DNA from: Ruminococcus sp.
GTDB lineage: Bacteria > Bacillota > Clostridia > Oscillospirales > Ruminococcaceae
NCBI GenBank assembly: GCA_017470905.1
Contig: JAFUXL010000003.1
Location: 1-64,000 of the forward strand
Length of the DNA stretch: 64,000 bases
Direction: 5' to 3'
Below the pieces are notes generated by a model that was not told the DNA's origin, searched no databases, and saw only the letters and a program-made list of their open reading frames with translations. Positions 16,076 through 25,178 of this stretch are shown one piece after another (positions within the stretch are counted from its first letter, which is position 1; the number at the start of each line of letters is the position of its first letter). A program made the translations under genes and the position numbers.

Positions 16076-18553
16076 ATGATAAGCAAAAAGAACAAGGCTT
16101 TGACAGCAGGTATTCTCGCTGCTGCTATGTCTGCAAGCGCAATCGTTCCTACTTTTGCTTCTGCTGCCGAGGCTAATTCCTTTGCAACGGAAAACGGTGC
16201 GAACGAGTCCTATGCTAAGATGTTCGAGTCACTCTATGACGACGTTATCACTAACGGTCAGGACAACGGATACCTCAGCAAGACAAACAACGGCGGAGAT
16301 TCCTTCGGTATTCCCTACCACAGCGTTGAGACACTCTGCGTTGAAGCTCCCGACTACGGTCATGAGACTACATCAGAGGCTATGTCCTATATCGCTTGGA
16401 TTACAGCTATGCATGATGTTCTCGCAAGCAAGAAAATCATCAGCGGCAGCACAGGCGACCTCGAAAAAGGCTGGAAAACTCTTGAGGCTATGATTCCGGG
16501 CTGGTCTGTAAACGCTTACGGCGCAAACAGCGTACAGTACGAGACAATCTGGAAGCAGGACAGACTCAAGGCTGATACAGCTACAGAAGAGGCTGACCCG
16601 TCACTCTATCCCGCAAAGCAGAACGGCGTTGACGCTTACAACCCGCTCTACGACGACATGAAGTCCGCTTACAGCAGCGACAAGGGCTACTACCTCATGC
16701 ACTGGCTCGCAGACGTTGACGACTGGTACGGCTTCGGCGGCGGCAACGGCAAGTTCACATTCATCAATACATTCCAGAGAGGCGAGCAGGAGTCCTGTTT
16801 CGAGACAGTTCCCCAGCCTTGTCTTGAAGAACTCAAATACGGTATGACAACCAATCACAGCGGTATCAAGGGCATTTTCAACGGCGTTGACCAGGTTCCC
16901 GAGCAGTATGCGTTCACAAACGCTCCCGATGCTGAAGACCGTGCAATTCAGGCTATCTACTTCGCAAACAACTACGGTCTCGATACAGGCAATCTTTCCA
17001 AGCTTGCAGGTAAAATGGGCGACCAGTGCCGTGGCGATATGTTTGATAAGTACTATAAGGCAATCGGCTGTCAGGACATCGGTTCACAGTCCGCAGGTCT
17101 TGAGTCACAGCACTTCCTCATGGCTTGGTATACATCATGGGGCGGAGCTTTGGAGACATACTACGGCGGCAAGTATGACTGGGCATGGCAGATTGGCTGC
17201 TCACACTCACATCAGTTCTATCAGAACCCCCTTGCTGCTTACGCTCTTGCTTATGATTCAAAAATCAACGCAGGAATGGAAGCTGCAAATGCTACCAAGG
17301 ACTACGAGAAATCTCTCCAGAGACAGATTGAAATGTACCTCTGGCTCCAGTCGGCTGACGGTCCTTTCGCAGGCGGCTGTACAAACTCCAAGAACGGTAA
17401 GTATGAGAAATACGATGCAAGCGAAGCTAAGTTCTACAACATGGTTTACGTTGAGCATCCCGTATACGCTGACCCCGGTTCCAACCACTGGATTGGTAAC
17501 CAGGTATGGTCAATGCAGCGTCTCGCAGAGCTTTACTACTATGTCAAGACAAACGGCGATGCTACAGGCGGCATGAAGTTCGGCGGTCTTTCACTCGAAG
17601 AGGCTCTCGATACTCTCGTTTCAAGATGGGTTGACTGGTTCGTTAAGAACACCAAGTTCAACTATGTTGCAGACGACGGCACAGAAATGGCTTACGCTAT
17701 TCCCTCAAGCCTTGACTGGTCGGGTCAGCCCGCAAGCTGGGATTCAAGCACAACATATGACCCGAACGCTAACAGCGGTCTTACCTGCACAATCACAGGC
17801 TACGGTCAGGGAGACATCGGATGCGTATCTTCACTCTGTAATACACTTATCTACTACGCAGCAGCTAACGGCATAACAGCAGATGTCGGAAACGGCACAA
17901 CTGCTCCTACCGACCTTGCAGGCGAGGGACTTCTCCTTGCCAACAAGCTCATGACTGCTCAGTGGAATACAGCCCGTGACGAAATCGGTATTGCTTACAA
18001 GGATCACAACGGTTCACTCGTAAGAGTATTTGAGCAGGAAGTTTATATTCCCTCTGACTATAAGGGAACTATGCCCGACGGTTCACCTCTCGACGGCAGC
18101 ACAAAGAACACATTCAGCTCTATCCGTGAGAAATATGCTCAGGACTCAATGTATCAGGATTGTAAGAAGGTCTATGACGCAACAGGCGCAACAGATGACT
18201 ACTACTACACACTCCACAGATTCTGGCATATGGGTGATGCTCTCATCACAACAGGTACTATGGCACTTCTCTATCCTGAGGTTGTTCCTTTCGGTGAGGA
18301 CGCTCCTTCAACAGACGGTCTCCTCGGTGACGCTAACGTTGACGACAAGGTAACCATCTCCGATGCTGTTGCTATCCTCCAGAGCCTTGCAAATGCTGAA
18401 AAGTATGCTCTCAAGGAAAAAGGCAAGGATTTGGGCGACTGCGTTGACAGAGGCAACGGTATTACCGGTCAGGACGCAGCAGGTATCCAGCTTGTTGATG
18501 CAGGTGTAATCACACAGCCTGACTTCCCGATTACAAGCGCACAGTTGGGTTAA
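16076..18553 (+). CDS. Glycoside hydrolase family 48 cellulase with dockerin
   Basis: 825 residues. Signal peptide ~1-31 (ASA-AEA cleavage). The GH48 catalytic domain is ~40-740, with the conserved APDYGHETTSEAMSY segment that holds the catalytic acid, plus GLESQHFLMAWYTSWGG and HQFYQNPLAAYA. The C-terminal type I dockerin (~745-815) has calcium loops GDANVDDKVTISD and DCVDRGNGITGQD. GH48 enzymes are processive reducing-end cellobiohydrolases and usually the major cellulosomal exoglucanase. There is no carbohydrate-binding module, so substrate targeting would come from the scaffoldin. Codon use (GGC, GAC, AAC, CTC) looks more biased than in neighbours, suggesting high expression. Confidence 0.95.
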   Translation: MISKKNKALTAGILAAAMSASAIVPTFASAAEANSFATENGANESYAKMFESLYDDVITNGQDNGYLSKTNNGGDSFGIPYHSVETLCVEAPDYGHETTSEAMSYIAWITAMHDVLASKKIISGSTGDLEKGWKTLEAMIPGWSVNAYGANSVQYETIWKQDRLKADTATEEADPSLYPAKQNGVDAYNPLYDDMKSAYSSDKGYYLMHWLADVDDWYGFGGGNGKFTFINTFQRGEQESCFETVPQPCLEELKYGMTTNHSGIKGIFNGVDQVPEQYAFTNAPDAEDRAIQAIYFANNYGLDTGNLSKLAGKMGDQCRGDMFDKYYKAIGCQDIGSQSAGLESQHFLMAWYTSWGGALETYYGGKYDWAWQIGCSHSHQFYQNPLAAYALAYDSKINAGMEAANATKDYEKSLQRQIEMYLWLQSADGPFAGGCTNSKNGKYEKYDASEAKFYNMVYVEHPVYADPGSNHWIGNQVWSMQRLAELYYYVKTNGDATGGMKFGGLSLEEALDTLVSRWVDWFVKNTKFNYVADDGTEMAYAIPSSLDWSGQPASWDSSTTYDPNANSGLTCTITGYGQGDIGCVSSLCNTLIYYAAANGITADVGNGTTAPTDLAGEGLLLANKLMTAQWNTARDEIGIAYKDHNGSLVRVFEQEVYIPSDYKGTMPDGSPLDGSTKNTFSSIREKYAQDSMYQDCKKVYDATGATDDYYYTLHRFWHMGDALITTGTMALLYPEVVPFGEDAPSTDGLLGDANVDDKVTISDAVAILQSLANAEKYALKEKGKDLGDCVDRGNGITGQDAAGIQLVDAGVITQPDFPITSAQLG

Positions 18554-18573
18554 TTTCATAATATGTTCATTCG

Positions 18574-18608
18574 ACGGTTTCCGGACTTCGGTTCGGGAAC
18601 CGTTTTTT
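18574..18608 (+). terminator. Terminator of the GH48 gene
   Basis: Stem 18574-18585 with 18592-18603 (ACGGTTTCCGGA/TTCGGGAACCGT, two G-U pairs), loop CTTCGG, then TTTTTTT. Confidence 0.9.
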
Positions 18609-18620
18609 TAGTCAAAAGGC

Positions 18621-18649
18621 TTGCATTTTTTGGATTTGCGTGTTATAAT
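18621..18649 (+). promoter_or_regulatory. Promoter of the yicC-thiN housekeeping cluster
   Basis: TTGCAT (18621-18626), 17 nt, TATAAT (18644-18649). It is the only clear promoter before the long chain of genes to 32207. Confidence 0.7.
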
Positions 18650-18697
18650 AATATAATAGTATTCTATGCGTAATTTTAAACGAAAGCAGGCGATTAT

Positions 18698-19576
18698 TTG
18701 CTGAAAAGTATGACAGGCTACGGACGTGCGCAGAAACTGATAAACGGCAGAGATATTCTTGTCGAGATACGCTCCGTAAATCACCGCTACTATGAGTATT
18801 CCTCACGGATACCCAGAGCATACGGCTATATCGACGAAAAATTAAAGGCACAGCTTAAAACAGGCATAACCAGGGGAAAGGTTGAAGTCTCCGTAACAAT
18901 AAACCATATCGAAAACAGAGATACCCGGATAGCAATAAACCGGTCCGTTGCAGAGAGCTATGTAAATGCCCTGCGCAGCGTGTCCGAAGAGTTATGTCTG
19001 GAAGATGATATTACACTTTCAACGCTTATTAAGCTGCCCGATATATTCAATATACAGAAAATTTCGGACAACGAAGAACAGGTGTGGGAGGATATTTCGC
19101 AGGTCTCCTCCGAGGCTCTCGAAAAATTTGTCTCCATGAGACAGACCGAGGGCGAAAGACTTAAAAATGACATTCTCGAAAAATCCGCCCTTATCCTCGA
19201 TATGGTCGGCGAGGTGGAAAAGCTTTCCCCCGTGACCGCCGAGAATTACAGAAACAGGCTGTATCAGCGGCTTTCCGAAATCCTCGAAAGTCAGGACATC
19301 GACAAGCAGAGAATACTCACCGAGGCTGCAATATTCGCCGAGAAAATCGCTGTCGATGAAGAAACAGTCCGCCTGCGCAGTCATATCTCACAGCTTCGTG
19401 AGATGCTCGAATGCGATGACGCTGTCGGAAGAAAACTCGATTTTATAGTTCAGGAAATGAACCGTGAGGTAAATACTATCGGCTCAAAGGCGCAGGATAT
19501 TAATATAACAAGGCTTGTCGTTGATATGAAAGCCGAAATCGAAAAAATAAGAGAACAGATACAGAATATTGAGTAG
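18698..19576 (+). CDS. yicC: YicC/YloC family endoribonuclease
   Basis: 292 residues with the family's N-terminal signature (KSMTGYGRA, EIRSVNHRYYE) and the C-terminal DUF1732 block (KLDFIVQEMNREVNTIGSKA). Characterised members are endoribonucleases. The start is TTG 18698, with AGCAGG upstream. As in most Firmicutes it leads the remA-gmk-rpoZ-priA group. Confidence 0.93.
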   Translation: MLKSMTGYGRAQKLINGRDILVEIRSVNHRYYEYSSRIPRAYGYIDEKLKAQLKTGITRGKVEVSVTINHIENRDTRIAINRSVAESYVNALRSVSEELCLEDDITLSTLIKLPDIFNIQKISDNEEQVWEDISQVSSEALEKFVSMRQTEGERLKNDILEKSALILDMVGEVEKLSPVTAENYRNRLYQRLSEILESQDIDKQRILTEAAIFAEKIAVDEETVRLRSHISQLREMLECDDAVGRKLDFIVQEMNREVNTIGSKAQDINITRLVVDMKAEIEKIREQIQNIE

Positions 19577-19583
19577 GTGAATT

Positions 19584-19829
19584 ATGAAACTTATCAATAT
19601 AGGCTACGGAAATATGGTTTCCGCCTCACGTATCATTACGATAGTAAGTCCCGACTCCGCCCCCATAAAGAGAATTGTTCAGGAGGCTAAGGACAGCGGA
19701 CGTGCTATAGATGCAACATACGGAAGAAAAACCAGAGCAGTTATTATCATGGACAGCGGTCATGTCGTCCTGTCCTCACTGATAACCGAAACTCTTGCTG
19801 CACGAATAAACGGAGGTACAGATGAATAG
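19584..19829 (+). CDS. remA: RemA-like DNA-binding protein (DUF370)
   Basis: 81 residues, full length: [20 protein letters not shown] and [20 protein letters not shown] are typical. In Bacillus RemA is a DNA-wrapping activator of biofilm matrix genes. In other Firmicutes it is widely kept next to gmk, with less certain targets. Overlaps gmk by 8 nt. Confidence 0.93.
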   Translation: MKLINIGYGNMVSASRIITIVSPDSAPIKRIVQEAKDSGRAIDATYGRKTRAVIIMDSGHVVLSSLITETLAARINGGTDE

Positions 19830-20427
19830 AGGAAGACTTATTGTTTTTTCAGCCCCGTCAGGCTGCGGAAAGGGTACTATGCTTGCGGAGATTTTAAAGG
19901 ATAAAAATTATCGCTGTTCAGTTTCCGCAACAACAAGAAAACCCCGCCCCGATGAAAAAGACGGAGTAAATTATTACTTCATATCCAACGAGGAATTTGA
20001 GGAGAAAATCCGAAGAAGCGAATTTCTCGAATATGCAGGATACTGCGACCATTACTACGGCACGCTCCTCTCGGAGGTTGACCCCTATCTGAAAGAGGGC
20101 ATAAACGTTATCCTCGAAATTGAGGTTCAGGGTGCTATGAAAGTAAAGGAAATCCGTCCCGATGCGCTTTTTGTTTTCATCGCTCCGCCGTCAATAACCG
20201 AACTCCGCAGACGGCTCAACAAAAGAGGTACGGAGGAACAGTCCGTCATCGAAAAGCGCATTGAAGAAGCCGCAAACGAAATAGCCGCATCAATAAAATA
20301 CGATTATATAATCGTAAATGATGCCCTCGAAGATGCCGTTTCCGACTTTTTCAAGGTAATCGGTGCGGAAAAACTCAGGTCAGAAAACTGTCACGAGCTT
20401 GTAGGCGAAATTCTTGACAAAAAATAA
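19822..20427 (+). CDS. gmk: Guanylate kinase
   Basis: 201 residues. P-loop [13 protein letters not shown]-binding segment [34 protein letters not shown] and lid RLNKRGTEE. It phosphorylates GMP to GDP with ATP in the cytoplasm. GGAGG inside the remA end serves its ATG. Confidence 0.97.
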   Translation: MNRGRLIVFSAPSGCGKGTMLAEILKDKNYRCSVSATTRKPRPDEKDGVNYYFISNEEFEEKIRRSEFLEYAGYCDHYYGTLLSEVDPYLKEGINVILEIEVQGAMKVKEIRPDALFVFIAPPSITELRRRLNKRGTEEQSVIEKRIEEAANEIAASIKYDYIIVNDALEDAVSDFFKVIGAEKLRSENCHELVGEILDKK

Positions 20428-20456
20428 AATAATTAATATTATGAGGTGTTTTTATT

Positions 20457-20654
20457 ATGCTCAGACCCGCAGTAAATCAGATAATTTCAAAAAACGAAAG
20501 TTGTTATTCCCTTGTTATCGCAGTCGCTAAAAGGGCAAGGGAAATAGCGGACGAACTCGCCGAAAAGGGCGAAACCCTTGAGGAAAAACCCGTAAAAACC
20601 GCTGTCGAGGAACTTGCAAGCGGCAAGTGCAAGATAGTCAGCACTCTTGACTGA
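20457..20654 (+). CDS. rpoZ: RNA polymerase omega subunit
   Basis: 65 residues beginning MLRPAVNQIISKNESCYSLV, with AKRAREIADE matching the omega helix and a short C-terminal tail. GAGGTG lies upstream of the ATG. It overlaps the proposed priA start by 8 nt, the usual order gmk-rpoZ-priA. Confidence 0.93.
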   Translation: MLRPAVNQIISKNESCYSLVIAVAKRAREIADELAEKGETLEEKPVKTAVEELASGKCKIVSTLD

Positions 20655-23091
20655 TTTGATTGCAGGGATTGCCGTCAGCGGAACGGCATATTCGTTCGAT
20701 AAGCTTTTCAGCTACGCAGTCCCCGAAAATATGCCCGTGAAATGCGGCTGCCGTGTGCTTGTGCCGTTCGGCAGGGGAAACATCAGGCGCATAGGTGTTG
20801 TAATGGAAATTTCATCGGGCAGTGCCGGCGGACTGAAATATATTTCAGACCTTATCGACAGAGAACCCGTAATATCCGAAGAATTAATCGAACTTGCGGT
20901 GTATCTGCGTGAGCATACTTTCTGTACGTATTTTGATGCGGTAAAGGTCATGCTGCCGCCTGCAATGAGCGTAAAGGTTCAGGAGCATTTCAGGCTTGTA
21001 AAAAAATTCGGCAATAATTCCGTATTGTCGGCAGGAGCGTCCGCACTGCTCGAAAAACTCCGCAGTACAGATGAAAAAAATCTGACCTATACCGCAGAGG
21101 ATTTTATATCCGAAAACGGCAGGAAATTAATTGACGAGCTTTGCGATGCAGGTGCGCTGAAATCTGATAATGTTTTCCGTCAGGCTGTCGGCGATGCAAC
21201 GGTTAAAATGATAAGGCTGTCAGATGAATATATATCCTCGCCCGAAAATTTCGACTTGACCCCGAAACAGCGCAAAACCGCAGATTTTCTGCTTGAAAAC
21301 GGTGAGGCGGCGGTTAATGAGGCGGCTTATATGTGCGGTGTCACAAGCGCAGTCGTCAGGAGACTTTCCGAAAAGGGTGCGGCTGTCGAATACGAAACAG
21401 AGGTATTCCGCACAGTCGGCGGAAATATCGAAGAGAGAATTAACCCCGATGATATAGTCCTTTCAGACGAACAGCAGAACGCATATGACAGGATATTTTC
21501 AAATGTAAACCGAAAAATCCCCTCCGTCTTTCTTCTGCACGGAGTTACGGGCAGCGGAAAGACCTCCGTCTTTGAAAAGCTTATTTCCGACACGGTAAAG
21601 CTCGGCAGAAAGGCTATGCTTTTAATTCCCGAAATAGGACTGACACCGCAGGTGCTGAACCGTTTCAGGACACTTTTCGGGGATAAGGTCGCCGTAATTC
21701 ACAGCGGACTTTCCCTCGGTCAGCGGCTTGACGAATACAAGCGCATAAAAAACGGCTTCGCCGATATAGTAATAGGCACGAGAAGCTCCATATTCGCACC
21801 ATTGTCGGACATAGGAATAATAATCATTGACGAGGAGGGCGAACGCTCCTACAAATCCGACAGCGCACCGAGATATACCACGAGTGACATAGCAAAGCAG
21901 AGATGTAAAAATCATAACTGCGTGCTTGTGCTTGCCTCGGCTACTCCCTCGATAGAAAGCTATTATCTTGCAGAGAAAAAAATATATAATCTCATAGAGA
22001 TGAAAAAGCGTTACACGAATAATCCACTCCCCGAAGTCACAACGGTCGATATGAATATCGAGCGTGAAGAGGGCAATCACTCGGAGTTCAGCCGCTTTCT
22101 TGTCGGTGAGATACAGAATAATCTCAGAAACGGCGAACAGACCATACTCCTGCTGAACAGACGAGGCTATCATACGATAATAAGCTGCTGCAAATGCTTT
22201 CAGCCGATATACTGCCCGAATTGTTCCGTTCCGCTGACTTATCACAAGAAGAATAATAAACTCATGTGCCATTACTGCGGATATGCAGGGGATATGGTTC
22301 ATTCATGCCCCATATGCGGTTCGGACAGGCTCAAAAGCATGGGCTTCGGTACGCAGAAGCTTGAAGAGGAACTGAATATGTACTTTCCGCAGGCTAAAAT
22401 TCTGCGTATGGACGCAGATACAACATTTTCAAGATATTCATATGAAAAGGGCTTTACGGCTTTCAAAAACGGCGGATATGATATAATGATAGGCACGCAG
22501 ATGATAGGCAAGGGGCTTGATTTTCCGAATGTTACCCTTGTGGGGGTGCTTTCCGTTGACAGGTCGCTGTATGCAGGAGATTTCCGAAGCTATGAGAGGA
22601 CATTTTCGCTCATAACGCAGGTTGTCGGCAGAGGCGGAAGAGGCGATAAAAAGGGCAGGGCGGTGTTGCAGACCTTTATCCCCGAGCATTATCTTATGAA
22701 CCTTGCGGCAGAGCAGGATTACAGGGGCTTTTACAATGAAGAAATAGCCATACGCAGGACACTGATATTTCCGCCCGTGTGCGATATGTGCATATTGTGC
22801 TTTTCGGGAGCAGAGGATAATGCAGTAAGGGACGGTGCATATGCCGTGCTGTCACTGATGAATATAAAATTAAGGCAGCTGCAGCCAAAAACTCCCGTGA
22901 GGGTGCTTGGCCCCGTAAAATGCTCATACGGAAAAATAAACGGAAAATTCCGATACAGAATAATTGTGAAATGCAAGAATACCCCCGAAATACGGGGATT
23001 TATAAGCGATATTCTCACGCAGGGCGCAGGACTTAAAGAGATGCATAAAATTTCGCTCTATGCTGATATTAACGGCGATGTGGGAGTATAA
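20647..23091 (+). CDS. priA: Primosomal replication restart helicase PriA
   Basis: 814 residues. N-terminal 3'-DNA-binding and winged-helix part, Walker A GVTGSGKTS (~residue 300), Walker B region IIIIDEEGERSYKSD, SATPS, the zinc-binding pairs CCKC, CPNC, CHYC and CPIC, and GTQMIGKGLDFPNVTLVGVL. It reloads the replisome at collapsed forks. The family's DEEH box reads DEEG here. The start is TTG 20647 inside rpoZ; another TTG at 20656 is possible and neither has a clear RBS. Confidence 0.95.
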   Translation: MTDLIAGIAVSGTAYSFDKLFSYAVPENMPVKCGCRVLVPFGRGNIRRIGVVMEISSGSAGGLKYISDLIDREPVISEELIELAVYLREHTFCTYFDAVKVMLPPAMSVKVQEHFRLVKKFGNNSVLSAGASALLEKLRSTDEKNLTYTAEDFISENGRKLIDELCDAGALKSDNVFRQAVGDATVKMIRLSDEYISSPENFDLTPKQRKTADFLLENGEAAVNEAAYMCGVTSAVVRRLSEKGAAVEYETEVFRTVGGNIEERINPDDIVLSDEQQNAYDRIFSNVNRKIPSVFLLHGVTGSGKTSVFEKLISDTVKLGRKAMLLIPEIGLTPQVLNRFRTLFGDKVAVIHSGLSLGQRLDEYKRIKNGFADIVIGTRSSIFAPLSDIGIIIIDEEGERSYKSDSAPRYTTSDIAKQRCKNHNCVLVLASATPSIESYYLAEKKIYNLIEMKKRYTNNPLPEVTTVDMNIEREEGNHSEFSRFLVGEIQNNLRNGEQTILLLNRRGYHTIISCCKCFQPIYCPNCSVPLTYHKKNNKLMCHYCGYAGDMVHSCPICGSDRLKSMGFGTQKLEEELNMYFPQAKILRMDADTTFSRYSYEKGFTAFKNGGYDIMIGTQMIGKGLDFPNVTLVGVLSVDRSLYAGDFRSYERTFSLITQVVGRGGRGDKKGRAVLQTFIPEHYLMNLAAEQDYRGFYNEEIAIRRTLIFPPVCDMCILCFSGAEDNAVRDGAYAVLSLMNIKLRQLQPKTPVRVLGPVKCSYGKINGKFRYRIIVKCKNTPEIRGFISDILTQGAGLKEMHKISLYADINGDVGV

Positions 23092-23112
23092 TATATAGAA
23101 AGGATAATTCAA

Positions 23113-23574
23113 ATGGCATTAAGAAAAATTTTAACAGATAAAGACGAAACTCTTCACAAGGTTTGCAGACCTGTCGAAAAATTTGACGACAGGCTTGCGA
23201 CACTCCTCGATGATATGCACGAAACTCTCGACAAGGCACAGGGTCTCGGACTTGCCGCACCGCAGGTGGGAATTTGCAGGAGAATTTTCATAATGCACCT
23301 TGAAGAGGGCAGCTTTGAGGCTATAAACCCAGAAGTCTCCAACCGTGAGGGCAGTCAGAGGGTGCAGGAGGGCTGTCTTTCATGCCCCGATGTGTGGGGA
23401 TATGTCACACGCCCCATGAATGTGCATTTAAAGGCACAGGACAGGAACGGCAACTGGTTTGAAAGAGATTTTACGGGTCTCGGCGCACAGTGCGTATGCC
23501 ATGAGAATGACCACCTTGACGGTCATGTTTTCACCGAAATAGTAGAGGAATTTTTCGTCCCCGAGGAGGAGTGA
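23113..23574 (+). CDS. def: Peptide deformylase
   Basis: 153 residues with the three metal-site motifs: GLGLAAPQVG, EGCLSCP and HENDHLDG (the residue before His is Cys rather than Gln). Removes the N-formyl group from nascent proteins. GAAAGGA precedes the ATG. Followed directly by fmt, its functional counterpart. Confidence 0.97.
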   Translation: MALRKILTDKDETLHKVCRPVEKFDDRLATLLDDMHETLDKAQGLGLAAPQVGICRRIFIMHLEEGSFEAINPEVSNREGSQRVQEGCLSCPDVWGYVTRPMNVHLKAQDRNGNWFERDFTGLGAQCVCHENDHLDGHVFTEIVEEFFVPEEE

Positions 23575-23576
23575 AA

Positions 23577-24500
23577 ATGAAAATAGTCTTTATGGGAAGT
23601 CCCGAATTTTCCGTTCCATGTCTAAGAGTACTCGCCGAAAGCGGTCACGAAATCGCAGCGGTATTCACTCAGCCCGACAAGCCAAGAGGAAGAAGAGGAA
23701 ATCAGCTCGTCCCGACCGCCGTGAAGTCTGCGGCTCTTGAATACAATTATCCCGTCTTTCAGCCCGTATCTCTGCGAAAGGGCGAAGATGCGGAAAACGC
23801 AGTGAAGATACTAAAGGATATTTCCCCCGATTTGATAGTGGTCACGGCATACGGTCAGATACTCCCGAAAGAAATTCTTGAACTCCCCCGATACGGCTGT
23901 ATAAATATCCATGCTTCACTTCTGCCACGCTACAGGGGCGCAGCTCCGATAAACCGGGTTATCCTCAACGGGGAAAAGGAAACGGGTGTCACCTCGATGC
24001 AGATGTCCGAGGGGCTTGACACGGGAGATATGCTGATTAAAAAATCAACCCCAATCGGCGAAAACGAAACGTATGAGGAGCTTTATCAGAGACTTTCCAT
24101 AATGGGCGGCGAGGTCTTAAAGGACACTCTGGACGCTCTTGAAAACAATGCCCTTGCCCCCGAAAAGCAGGACGATGAGCTTTCATGCTATTCCCCGATG
24201 ATAAAAAAAGAAATGAGTGCGCTTGATTTTACTAAACCGGCGCAGGAAGTCCATAATATAATAAGGGGAGTTACGGGGTTCACAATGCTTGACGGAAAGA
24301 GAATTAAAATATTCCGCAGTGAAATCGCCGAAATAGGCGGAGAAAGCGGTACTGTCTCGGACGAGAAAATTTTCGCTGTCGCCTGCGGTGACGGAAAATC
24401 CGTTGTGTTCCGTGAGATACAGCCCGAAGGCAAAAAGCGCATGAAAACAGAGGATTTTCTGAGAGGAAAAAAACTCACAAAGGGCGAAAGGCTCGGATAG
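23577..24500 (+). CDS. fmt: Methionyl-tRNA formyltransferase
   Basis: About 307 residues. The N-terminal formyltransferase domain has NIHASLLPRYRGAAPI and the catalytic Asn-His-Asp set, and the C-terminal RNA-binding domain is short. Formylates initiator Met-tRNA using 10-formyl-THF. GAGGAGG inside the def end points to ATG 23577 rather than the in-frame GTG at 23571. Confidence 0.96.
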   Translation: MKIVFMGSPEFSVPCLRVLAESGHEIAAVFTQPDKPRGRRGNQLVPTAVKSAALEYNYPVFQPVSLRKGEDAENAVKILKDISPDLIVVTAYGQILPKEILELPRYGCINIHASLLPRYRGAAPINRVILNGEKETGVTSMQMSEGLDTGDMLIKKSTPIGENETYEELYQRLSIMGGEVLKDTLDALENNALAPEKQDDELSCYSPMIKKEMSALDFTKPAQEVHNIIRGVTGFTMLDGKRIKIFRSEIAEIGGESGTVSDEKIFAVACGDGKSVVFREIQPEGKKRMKTEDFLRGKKLTKGERLG

Positions 24501-24509
24501 GAGGATAAT

Positions 24510-25178
24510 ATGGACATTCTGTTACTTATTCTTATAATAGTTCTTCCCATAGCGGCATCAATCAATGTAAAGAGTACTTTCAGCAAATACTCTAAGGTTC
24601 AGAGCATGAGGGGCATCACCGCCGAGCAGGCAGCAAGGAGAATACTCGACAGCAACGGGCTTTACAATGTCAATATCGAACGCATTAACGGAAATTTAAC
24701 CGACCACTACGACCCACGCACCAATACGGTAAGGCTTTCGGAAACGGTTTACGGAAAATCCAGCATAGCCGCCATAGGTGTTGCCGCACACGAATGCGGT
24801 CATGCGTGCCAGCACTCCGAAAATTATATGCCGATTGTAATAAGGAGCAAGCTGGTTCCCGTTACGAATATATGCTCCATGCTGTGGTACTGGGTGTTCT
24901 TAATCGGAGTATTTTTCTTCGATACATTTCCGCAGCTTGCATATATCGGAATAATCATGTTCGGGGCTGTGGTTCTGTTCCAGATAGTAACCCTCCCGAC
25001 GGAATTTAATGCAAGCGGCAGAGCATTGAAAACCCTCGAAAGCGAGGCTATGCTCGATATATCGGAGATACCTGCCGCAAAAAAAGTCCTCGGTGCTGCG
25101 GCTATGACCTATGTGGTTTCGCTCGTTACATCAATAATGCAGCTCCTGAGACTTCTTTTATCGGTGAAGAGAAGATGA
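24510..25178 (+). CDS. Membrane zinc metallopeptidase (Zn_peptidase_2, YugP-like)
   Basis: 222 residues with an N-terminal helix, the zinc motif HECGHACQH (HExxH), then two or three membrane helices, EFNASGRALK and a C-terminal helix. The family is broadly conserved beside fmt and rsmB in Clostridia; substrates are unknown. GGAGGA precedes the ATG. Overlaps rsmB by 4 nt. Confidence 0.88.
   Translation: MDILLLILIIVLPIAASINVKSTFSKYSKVQSMRGITAEQAARRILDSNGLYNVNIERINGNLTDHYDPRTNTVRLSETVYGKSSIAAIGVAAHECGHACQHSENYMPIVIRSKLVPVTNICSMLWYWVFLIGVFFFDTFPQLAYIGIIMFGAVVLFQIVTLPTEFNASGRALKTLESEAMLDISEIPAAKKVLGAAAMTYVVSLVTSIMQLLRLLLSVKRR

Noticed and set aside
21622-22302. 226-codon antisense frame inside priA
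   Set aside because: Shadow of the helicase domain, without any recognisable product or start signal.
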